The notes under the pieces are model-generated. The model saw only the letters and a list, made by a program, of their open reading frames with translations, had not been told where the DNA came from and searched no databases. Below, in pieces: positions 55,364 to 64,000 of a stretch of DNA of 64,000 nt. Positions within the stretch are counted from its first letter, which is position 1; the number at the start of each line of letters is the position of its first letter. Made by a program: the position numbers and the translations under genes. This DNA is from Agapanthus africanus (Eukaryota > Streptophyta > Magnoliopsida > Asparagales > Amaryllidaceae): contig JASDDO010000026.1 of assembly GCA_030015575.1 (NCBI GenBank), positions 194,333,739-194,397,738 of the forward strand, given 5' to 3'.

Positions 55364-58300
55364 TGTCACGCCCTGCTTCCCAAAATACGGAATACGAGGG
55401 GTTGACAAGGCCTGCCATGCTCCTACGGTCAAGGAAATGTCCTGTCGGAGTCACACTTCGGCTTCTAGTTTTACATGGTAAACAGTAAATGATGCGCGGG
55501 TAATGAGAAATGAAGTAACTGAACAAAACAATATAAAGAACTGACCTGATGGGAAACAGAAGGGTATAACCTTGGATAGCTAATTAAGATGTCCGTAATG
55601 TGCGTCTGATCCCGGTCCAGGCTAAATCCTCTCCTCACACTGAGCATGCATACTCAGGTCGTCAGAGCGACACAATAGCAATATAATATATAAATCTAAG
55701 AGACAACTCTAACAGCGATAATAAATATATATAACAGTAAATCAATGGCGGTATAGGTATGAACATGCAGTAATCAATGCAGTGGAACAATAAAAGCAGT
55801 AAAATGATATGCCAAGTATGTCAACACAGTAAGTATGTATATCGATGCTATCATCCCTATCAGTCTCTAAGTCTCACTGTACAGGTCACTAAGCCTATCG
55901 TCAGTCCAAGTGTGAGAGTCAACCACTCGCGAGTGTCCACCACCCAAGGGTAGAACCCAAGGGTAGAACCCAAGGCCAAGGGACCACGGGCCCAATATGT
56001 AACTCACGGTAATAATCATGTACCCTGTAAATCTCCATATATCTCCATATATATAAGCCGGCATGGGACTCCCGAGATTCTGTTGAACTCACACTCAAAC
56101 TACCCCACACCCCGTGGTCTACATCAAACGCTAACCATAACCTCAAATACCAATCGGTCAGTGACAAGTCTGCGCGAGAAGTGGAGGCAGGACCTCCATC
56201 AAGCACGTCCCGACTAATACCTAAGATAAATGGCAGTGTCTGGTGCCTTATCTGTGGCACCCGTGCAAGAGCTTCCATAAGTGTCCCATACCACTTATAG
56301 TCACACGTACACGCGTCCCACAGACGTCGACAATGCAATAGAATAATAAGGTTCACTGATTGTGTACAAGTACGTGTCACTTTCACTTATTCACTTATAC
56401 ACGAACACTAACGTACTTGCCACAATCATCACTAATACCTAACACTGGGTAATGCACATGATCACTAGGTTATCAATGCAGTGACAAATGTATGATATGG
56501 TGAGGATACAGTATGTAAAGCATGATTAAAATATTATAAATCAGTATTCTACTACTTGCAATATTTATCATAAATAAAACTTGTACAGTTTAGCAAAATA
56601 ATAAAAGGGGAATAAATAGTATGTTCAGTTATCTATCCATCGAATTTAGTTTCACGCCAATCGGGTATCAGGATCACTAGTTATGGCCATTTCCTTTTAA
56701 GCGTTCACGGCTGGAAATCTGGTTTCAGAATCAGAAGTCCGTTTCGCAACGCATTTTAATCCCTGTTGGGATCAGATTTTAGCGACGCTACAGTGGATTA
56801 AATATAGGGTTTTCAGTAAGGTTTTCAACGCAATAGACGGATCCTCAATCGCATCTGTATGTCAGGAGATATACATTGTTCAATACTAGTAGGTTAATTC
56901 TGATTCTGTTGGGACTGTTATACGTCCCCATCTATTAAATTACAGATTAAATAACAAACGACAACGAAACAGCATAAAACCACTTGCGTTGTCTAGATAA
57001 CAGATTCACCTTTAATAAACAGCGGAGTTCCGCAACCTACGAGTTAAGGAAATCTGGTGGTACCCATTACGGGACAGCACACAGTAAACAGAGCCGCTCT
57101 AGACTGCAGTCCAGAGTCGCACTCCGATCCAAATATAGTCACAGTTAAGTACAGAAACAATTAGAAACTTGCATAGGGTTATAGTTCGTCGAGTCGGCTT
57201 CGATTTGAGCCTTCGAACGCATCATTCCAGTGTGTATATAATTTATGGTGATTTTAACGGTTTTCAGGTATAAGAAATTTCCGGTTTTACAGGTAAACTT
57301 GGGGGTAGTCGTTTTAGTCGTTAATAGTCATATTATCCAGTGAAATTTATACAGGATATTTATCACTACACGAGCCAAGACAGACAATCTAATTCCGTCA
57401 AAATAGACAAGTATTTTCATTGGGATCACACATCGAACAGGTATGGCACATAATCGATCTGACATTGTAAATTTGCGATCTATGAAATTTAGATTTGTAA
57501 CTTGAATATATAGCATGTAGCAAGTAAATTACTTGCCTGGAGACATCTCGAGGTTGTACGGCAGCAGTGGCGACGACCGAGACAACAGTGATCGACGACG
57601 TATGAAAAGTGCTTGATGAAATGCCAAATCTTGAAGGTTGTGTGGTGATCTCGACTCGGCTTGTGGAGGGGGCGATGGTGGTTGCAATGAGATGGAGGTT
57701 GCTGGCGGGGGTTCAGGTGAGGTGCTCGTGATGTGGGTTCGAGAGAGGGAGAGGCAAAGCGAGGAGGGAGAGAGATCAGAGAGAGATCAGAGAGAGAGAG
57801 AGAAAGAGTGAGAGAGATCAGAGAGAGAGAGTAGAGGAAGAGAGAGAGAAGATAACAGAGAGAGAGAAAGAGAGAGCCAGAGAGGGAACTGAGAAAGAGA
57901 GAGAGAGGGAGTGAAGAGAGATTGAGATATAGAGAGAGAGGGGGAGAACAGAGAGAGAGAGAGTAGTGGGTAGAGGGGAGAGGTCGTCGTTGATGGAGGA
58001 GGGTCGTCGGTGGCAAGAGGGGTCGGTGGTGACGTAGGCGACTAAGGGTGGTTGGTTGCTTGCGGGGAGGCAGGATAGCTGGCGGTGAACGGCAGGATCG
58101 CGGCGACGAGAGCGTCGGAAAGGAGAGACGGCAAGGATGCTCGGGGGAGGAGGTGACAAGCTCGGGGAGAAGCGATGGAAGGGCAGGCGAGGGTGCTCAG
58201 GGGAAGGAGGCGAAGAGATTAGTGATCACCGGAGGAGTCGGGGATGCAAGCGAGGTCGCCGGTGAGGCGTGGGTTCTCGTCGGAGACGTGGGTTGTAAGG

Positions 58301-58994
58301 GACTGGGTGAGAGAGGAAGTGAGAAAGAGAGAGAACAGAGTGTGCAGGGAGAGAGGAGGAGAGATAGGGGAGACAGAGGTCGCGCGTCGTGGGGAGTAAC
58401 GCGCGTGAGCAACGAGGGCGCGAGCGTGGGCGGAGGCGACGGAAGTGGGTCAAGCGTGCGGGGGAAAGAAAATAGCCGTTGGGGAAGAGGAGTGGGTAGT
58501 GGGCCGGGTCGGGTTGGAGCGCGGGTGCGGAGGAAGCGGGCCGGAGTGAGTGGGCCAGAAAAATTAAAATAAAGAGAATTGTAAGGAGGAGGAAGAGAGG
58601 GCCGGGCCGGGGGATTTAGAAGGAGATTTAGTTTATGAAAAATAAGGGAATGGGCTTGGGGGGCCGGGCTGAAGGAATAAAAGAAATTTGATGGAAAAAG
58701 AAGTGGGCCTGGCTCTTAAAAAGGAATTTAATTTATTTAAAAAGAATGGCTGGGTTTGCTGGTCTTTATTAATAATAGGAAAATTTAAGAAATGGGCCGG
58801 CTAAGGGATTAGAGAAGTAGGGTTTGGGTTTAGGGCTGATTTTAGAAGGAAAATATACATATAGAGATTTGTTTTGGGTTGGGTTAAAAGGTTTTAAAAT
58901 AAATCAATAATTATAAATAAAATAAATAATAAAAAGAACTTTATAAGTTAAAGAGAGATACGTATATTGGTATAAAAAGGGGCTGAGTGTTACA
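55364..58994 (-). repeat. 3' LTR of element D
   Basis: On the plus strand it runs TGTCACGCCCTGC to GCTGAGTGTTACA, 3631 bp. Near 55945-55975 a unit aagggtagaaccc is triplicated, compared with a single copy in the right LTR (near 62430), and a ctccatatat unit is duplicated near 56034. A GA-rich tract occupies 57740-57990. Reverse frames of about 140-155 codons at 55919-56386 and 62403-62834 are LTR copies of each other with no known domain. Confidence 0.9.
57740..57990 (+). repeat. GA-rich low-complexity tract in LTR D
   Basis: About 250 bp of (GA)n broken by gatca and similar words, giving CT-rich sequence on the element's sense strand. Long frames over 57489-58572 on both strands are compositional artefacts. 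Confidence 0.9.
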
Positions 58995-59030
58995 TCATAA
59001 CACCCTTACAAAAAATTTCGTCCTCGAAAT
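58995..59030 (-). other. Polypurine-tract region of element D
   Basis: On the minus strand TTTCGAGGACGAAATTTTTTG, then TAAGGGTGTTATGA, leads into TGTAACA. This is the characteristic 3' context of Del/Tekay-type elements. The purine run is short and interrupted. Confidence 0.6.
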
Positions 59031-60217
59031 TTAAAATAAACGATAAGTTATACAAACATAGGAGAAAGCTATTATATTGCAAACTAACACATAAATATTT
59101 ACTAGAAATACGTGGACGAAGAAATTTGAAGGTATAAATATGTAAGAACAACATACAAAAGATAGGTCTAAATAGGTATAAGGCAGGAATAACTATAGGG
59201 GCAACTACATGTATACGAGAATAGCAATAACAACAATAACGAACAATGATATTCGAGGCGTACTCGATAAAATCGAAACTCAAATATGTGCACGTATAAG
59301 TACGGCAGAAATAATGAGTATAAGGCACAATCACTTATAATAGTAACCATAGGCACAATACCTGAAAATAAAGTAACACAATAAAATAGTGAAAGATTTG
59401 TCGGTAGATTAAAACATTTTGGGACGATGTATCGATCAAATAGTTTTAAAATAACTTAGAAAACTCATATAGCGAGAATGAGGAATATGGAACAAAATAT
59501 GCGCGGTGTAAGGTTGCGCTACTGAAAATGAGGATAGCTAGTAGTGGAGTACTTGAAATGCGTAAAACGGGAATAGTCGATAAAACACACTCTTCGATAA
59601 ATATAAAATAATGAAAACCAAATTTTCGAATAATAATGTCTCTATATATATTTAGGGTAAAAGGAAAAACACAAGGAGGTATAGGGCTAGCTAGGGTAAT
59701 GATTACAAGGAAGTGTGGCTCATTCTGAAGGTCGGAGTGTGGCGGCTTTAGGCTGAATGTTAAGGAGATTGGGATCGGGTCAGCACAGGAACAAAGGACT
59801 GCAAGGAAAAGAGTATGGGGAGGATAACGGTCGGTAGATCATGTGAATCAAAAATTTGAAGAGTTAGCGAACTCGGAAATTTCACAAAAAAATGTTCTCC
59901 TCCTAGAAGGATCCCAAACGAGGCACAGACGAAGGATGGAGGGTAGACCTCTAAAAGATCGGGTGTGGTACTAGTTAATCTCAGTGAGGGTTAAAACAAT
60001 GTAAGGAGTAGGGTGGACAGATCTTAGTAGGAAAAATAATTGTATAGAAGAAATAATCAAGCATCAAGTGAACTAAGAAGATCGAAAGATTAGCGAACTC
60101 AGCAATTTATTTTATTCCAGAAGATTTTAAACAAAGAATTCTCAAAGACGAAAGGTGGCCCTAAACTATACACAGATTTATTTGGGCCAGATAAGACAAC
60201 ATCCAAAAGAAATCCCG
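59031..60217. other. Interior of element D without coding content
   Basis: No frame with a known domain. A-rich on the plus strand, with short phrases repeated at low similarity: gcgaactc.gaaatttc.caaaaaaatg (near 59866) resembles gcgaactcagcaatttatttta (near 60093), and gatcaagtg / tgaatcaaa..gaagatc phrases surround them. It probably represents the decayed pol or 3' region. Confidence 0.4.
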
Positions 60218-60688
60218 TCAGTCGCGGTTGTGGAGATTCAGCAGGTTGCGGTAGGCTCGCGCGCTCAGGTAGGGGCGTCCATTTCCATAGCGCCTCGTGG
60301 GGACCGCCATTGGAAGTTCTTCCACAGCAGGGTCTTGTCCTTCTGGTCCTTCTTCCTCGGCTGGAGCTTCTTCATCGAGATCTGATTCCATGTGATTCTC
60401 TTCTTCTGGATTTTCTTCCATGGGATTTTCCTCCACTGGATTTTCTTCTATCGGGTCTTCCTCGGGATCTTTCTCTATCGGGTTCTCTTCAGGGTCTCTT
60501 TCTTCTTCGTCGGAATCGCCTATCATGTCAAACTCTGGGGCGGCTGGTCCTTCGTCCTCTGAATCGCTGTTTCCGAAATTGACCTGGGGACCGTTAATCT
60601 CATCGTCAGAACTCATCAGCGTGCGGTCTAAGGAAACGCATGACTGTGCATCCTCATCCAAATGCGGCGCTGCTCCAGGGTGGGCCAT
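60218..60688 (-). CDS. Acidic repeat protein of element D, function unknown
   Basis: A 156-residue frame starting MAHPGAAPHLDEDAQ. The middle is strongly acidic: FGNSDSEDEGP, IGDSDEEERD, then five-residue units EENPI, EEDPI, EENPV, EENPM, EENPE. The end is basic and hydrophobic (VPTRRYGNGRPYLSARAYRNLL). The ATG is preceded by ctttcttttcag, a good splice acceptor, so the frame may be an exon joined to the upstream knuckle ORF. A longer start (60709) would read through that acceptor. No enzyme motif is visible. It could be a disordered gag tail or an extra protein of this non-autonomous family. The frame is intact. Confidence 0.55.
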   Translation of the reverse strand: MAHPGAAPHLDEDAQSCVSLDRTLMSSDDEINGPQVNFGNSDSEDEGPAAPEFDMIGDSDEEERDPEENPIEKDPEEDPIEENPVEENPMEENPEEENHMESDLDEEAPAEEEGPEGQDPAVEELPMAVPTRRYGNGRPYLSARAYRNLLNLHNRD

Positions 60689-61070
60689 GGCCTGAAAAGA
60701 AAGAGTCATAATTAGACAATGGAATACATCAAGAAAATGGATAAGGGTACGGAGTATGGGAAAAATATGCGGTGGGCAGGAACCGAAAATCAGAATTAAA
60801 ATACCGTGGGAAAGAATAGTATAAATAAGGGGAAAGCAATAGAATGTTACACATGCTACGATTCAAAGTTTTTATTGCATTCAACTAAAAGTTCGACTGA
60901 TACAAGATTTCAAATGAAAGAAATATTTATAAGAGGATGACAACATTACTACTGGAACTAGAAAACATGAAAATTCTTCTTGGACTACTAGACCGCTGCA
61001 TATTCGCCACGCGAGTTGAATCCTGCGCTGGGTCCGCCTTATCCTCGAGGTTCGAACTACGCAATAATCA

Positions 61071-61484
61071 TCACTTGGCAGAAGTGGAGAGTGTGGACGA
61101 GTCTCCTCCTTGCAATTCCTTCCTTTTTGGGCAACCGTTGATAAGATGTTCACTGGATCCGCAAATCAGACATTTCCCTTGGGCGTGGCGACAATCCCTC
61201 TGAAGATGTCCTGGCCTCTTACAGTACCCACAACATGGGGTCTTCTGCTGCTTCTGTCGCGGGGAAACAAACTGGCGCTTCATCTTCTTCTCTTTTCCTC
61301 GTCTAACAGGGATCCCTTTACAATTTGAGACTCCCGCTAGTGCCTGATTCACCTGCCTTCTCAGTCCTTCAGCTAACAAGTCATTCGTTCGCTCCTGGGC
61401 TTCCTTCAGACCTTGCAGTACACTCAGAATCTCAACAGTCTGATTCTGGAGAGTGAATATAGATGAAGAGTCGTTGGAAGACAT
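61071..61484 (-). CDS. Zinc-knuckle (nucleocapsid-like) protein of element D
   Basis: From ATG 61482-61484, 137 residues. The N-terminal third is helical with Leu/Gln/Glu (TLQNQTVEILSVLQGLKEA). A basic stretch follows (RRGKEKKMKRQF). Then come two CCHC knuckles in tandem: C-G-Y-C-x4-H-x4-C (KRPG loop) and C-L-I-C-x4-H-x4-C (GSSE loop). Paired knuckles of this type end gag in Del/Tekay elements and bind RNA. The gag capsid core is absent, so this is a nucleocapsid-only gag that could bind element RNA but not form particles alone. The frame is open and the knuckle residues are intact, which fits recent activity with a helper. Confidence 0.75.
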   Translation of the reverse strand: MSSNDSSSIFTLQNQTVEILSVLQGLKEAQERTNDLLAEGLRRQVNQALAGVSNCKGIPVRRGKEKKMKRQFVSPRQKQQKTPCCGYCKRPGHLQRDCRHAQGKCLICGSSEHLINGCPKRKELQGGDSSTLSTSAK

Positions 61485-61831
61485 GATCCTGAAACAATAA
61501 TTTTGAGGATGATATATAGCACAAGCTATAAGAATATAATATGGATTGGACAAAGATTCAAGAATATCAGATGTGATGAAATTCATTACAAGTGGAAATC
61601 AATTGTATGACTCTAAATCACTTAAACAGAGTATGGTAGTGTAACCGTGATGTAGTTCACAATTACAACCACGAAACTTTGCCAAGTCACCTGAAACCCT
61701 AGCGAATGGATAGCAGAATACTCGATGTGAATATGGATCAAAAATGACAAGTTTACAACCTAGACCAAGGGATGTCTTAGATTGCCAAGCTATACACGGA
61801 AAACTGCAATTCCAATCGAAGTAAAACCTGG

Positions 61832-61843
61832 GCTTTGATACCA
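61832..61843 (-). other. Primer binding site of element D (tRNA-Met type)
   Basis: GCTTTGATACCA on the plus strand is TGGTATCAAAGC on the minus strand, the common plant variant of the tRNA-Met primer site, nine bases from the LTR end at 61853. Confidence 0.9.
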
Positions 61844-61852
61844 ACTAAACCA

Positions 61853-64000
61853 TGTCACGCCCCGCTTCCCAAAATACGGAATACGAGGGGTTGACAAGGC
61901 TAGCCATGCTCCTACGGTCAAGGAAATGTCCTGCCGTAGTCACACTTCGGCTTCTAGTTTTACATGGTAAACAGTAAATGATGCGCAGGTAATGAGAAAT
62001 GCAGTAACTGAACAAAACAATATAAAGAACTGACCTGATGGGAAATAGAAGGGTATAACCCTGGATAGCTAATCAAGATGTCCGTGATGTGCGTCTGATC
62101 CCGGTCCAGGCTAAATCCTCTCCACACACTGAGCATGTATACTCAGGTCGTCAGAGCGACACAATAGCAATATAATATATAAATCCAAGAGACAACTCTA
62201 ACAGTGATAATAAATATATATAACAGTAAATCAATGGCGGTATAGGTATGAACATGCAGTAATCAATGCAGTGGAACAGTAAAAGCAGTAAAATGATATG
62301 CCAAGTATGTCAACACAGTAAGTATGTATATCGATGCTATCATCCCTATCAGTCTCTAAGTCTCAATGGTCACTAAGCCTATCGTCAGTCCAAGTGTGAG
62401 AGTCAACCACTCGCGAGTGTCCTCCACCCAAGGGCAAGGGACCACGGGCCCAACATGTAACTCACGGTAATAATCATGTACCCTGTAAATCTCCATATAT
62501 ATAAGCCAGCAAGGGACTCCCGAGATTCTGTTGAACTCATACTCAAACTACCCCACACCCCGTGGTCTACATCAAACGTTAACCATAACCTCAAATACCA
62601 ATCGGTCAGTGACAAGTCTGCGTGAGAACTGGAGGCAGGACCTCCATCAAGCACGTCCCGACTAATACCTAAGATAAATGGCAGTGTCTGGTGCCTTATC
62701 TGTGGCACCCGTGCAAGAGCTTCCATAAGTGTCCCATACCACTTATAGTCACACGTACACGCGTCCCACAGACGTCGACAATGCAATAGAATAATAAGGT
62801 TCACTGATTGTGTATAAGTACGTGTCACTTTCACTTATTCACTTATACACGAACACTAACGTACTTGCCACAATCATCATTAATACCTAACACTGGGTAA
62901 TGCACATGATCACTAGGTTATCAATGCAGTGACAAATGTATGATATGGTGAGGATACAATATGTAAAGCATGATTAAAATATTATAAATCAGTATTCTAC
63001 TGCTTGCAATATTTATCATAAATAAAATGTGTACAGTTTAGCGAAATGATAAAAGGGGAATAAATAGTATGTTCAGTTATCTATCCATCGAATTTAGTTT
63101 CACGCCAATCGGGTTTCAGGATCACTAGTTATGGCCATTTCCTTTTAAGCGTTCACGGCTGGAAATCTGGTTTCAGAATCAGAAGTCCGTTTCGCAACGC
63201 ATTTTAATCCCTGTTGAGATCAGATTTTAGCGACGCTACAGTTGGATGAAATCTAGGGTTTTCAGTAAGGTTTTCAACGCAATAGACGTATCCTCAATCG
63301 CATCTGTATGTCAGGAGATATACATTGTTCAATACTAGTAGGTTAATTCTGATTCTGTTGGGACTGTTATACGTCCCCATCTATTAAATTACAGATTAAA
63401 TAACAAACGACAACGAAACAGCAAAAAACCACTTGCGTTGTCTAGCTAACAGATTCACCTTTAATAAACAGTGGAGTTCTGCAACCTACGAGTTAAGGAA
63501 ATCTGGTGGTACCCATTACGGGACAGCACACGGTAAACAGAGCCGCTCTGGACTGCAGTCCAGAGTCGCACTCCGATCCAAATATAGTTACAGTTTATGT
63601 ACAGAAACAATTAGAAACTTGCATAGGGTTATAGTTCGTCGAGTCGGCTTCGATTTGAGCCCTCGAATGCATCATTCCAGTATGTATATAATTTATGATG
63701 ATTTTAACGGTTTTCAGGTACAAGAAATTTCCTGTTTTACAGGTAAACTTGGGGGTAGTCGTTTTAGTCGTTAATAGTCATATTATCCAGTGAAATTTAT
63801 ACAGGATATTTATCACTACATGGGCCAAGACAGACAATCTAATTCCGTCAAAATAGACAAGTATTTTCATTGGGATCACACATCGAACAGGTATGGCACA
63901 TAATTGATCTGACATTGTAAATTTGCGATCTATGAAATTTAGATTTGTAACTTGAAAATATAGCATGTAGCAAGTAAATTACTTGCCTGGAGACGTCTCG
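61853..64000 (-). repeat. 5' LTR of element D, truncated by window end
   Basis: It starts TGTCACGCCCCGC and follows 55364-57550 base for base with few changes. It lacks the extra aagggtagaaccc and ctccatatat copies of the other LTR. About 1.5 kb of the LTR lies beyond the window. Confidence 0.9.

Larger units (their letters stand above)
55364..64000 (-). mobile_element. Non-autonomous LTR element 'D' (zinc-knuckle and acidic ORF), right part outside window
   Basis: On the minus strand the order is 5' LTR (from beyond 64000 to 61853), primer site (61832-61843), a zinc-knuckle ORF, an acidic ORF, polypurine context (near 58995), then the 3' LTR (58994-55364). The LTRs start TGTAACAC and end ..TGACA. 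There is no pol. The two LTRs are nearly identical by eye where both are visible, apart from short tandem duplications, so insertion is recent. It matches the idea of a terminal-repeat element keeping only gag-derived sequence. The left target site candidate is GGTTT (55359-55363); its partner is off-window. Confidence 0.85.

Noticed and set aside
55919..56386. 155-codon reverse frame, conserved at 62403-62834
   Set aside because: The second copy exists because both are LTRs of element D; no known domain, and the frame is altered by a short duplication.
57489..58572. Long frames on both strands rich in Ser/Leu or Arg/Gly/Glu
   Set aside because: They lie over the GA-rich tract of LTR D and reflect composition only.

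Overview
The window looks like nuclear DNA of a flowering plant, probably a eudicot with a large, repeat-rich genome. I find no credible host gene, rRNA, tRNA or CRISPR array in 64 kb. Almost everything that can be assigned is LTR retrotransposon: a Tat-lineage Ty3/gypsy element with an archaeal-type RNase H, an Athila-like element with a tRNA-Asp primer site, and several elements with tRNA-Met primer sites and LTRs starting TGTAAC and ending TGACA, as in the Del/Tekay chromovirus group.

Layout. 1 to about 19.7 kb: a decayed Tat element whose 5' end lies outside the window. It has gag, protease, RT, two RNase H regions and integrase (19-7911, +). A 3.2-kb repeat-rich spacer follows, then an antisense intron-containing gene with a plant mobile domain (11167-15957, -), then the probable 3' LTR. 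19.7-25.5 kb: unassigned remnants split by a clean solo LTR (20677-23511, -, TSD ACTTA). 25550-29516: old LTR 'A' (+). 29517 to about 38.5 kb: element 'B' (-), inserted into A; its left LTR carries a 2.2-kb TG..CA insertion (30287-32473, TSD TGACG). About 38.5-55.4 kb: an Athila-like element (+), apparently inserted in B's right LTR. Its gag is split by the young non-autonomous element 'C' (41972-53418, TSD GGCTT), and its 3' part is cut by element 'D' (55364 to beyond 64000, -).

The likely order of insertion is A, then B, then Athila-like, then C and D. The paired LTRs of C and D look nearly identical, so these two are recent. C and B are one family: LTRs of about 4 kb flank a 2.6-2.7 kb interior with only gag shreds. 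D encodes a short zinc-knuckle protein and an acidic repeat protein, with no pol. All three would need enzymes from a related element.

The most unusual signal is a recurring DNA architecture. Non-coding parts of the Tat element, and separately the interiors of B and C, are built from short hairpins (arm, short loop, reverse-complement arm). Loops or spacing are conserved, while the two arms change together. A second notable feature is the antisense gene with splice sites and its own poly(A) signal. All boundaries and identities were read by eye; no alignment or search was run.
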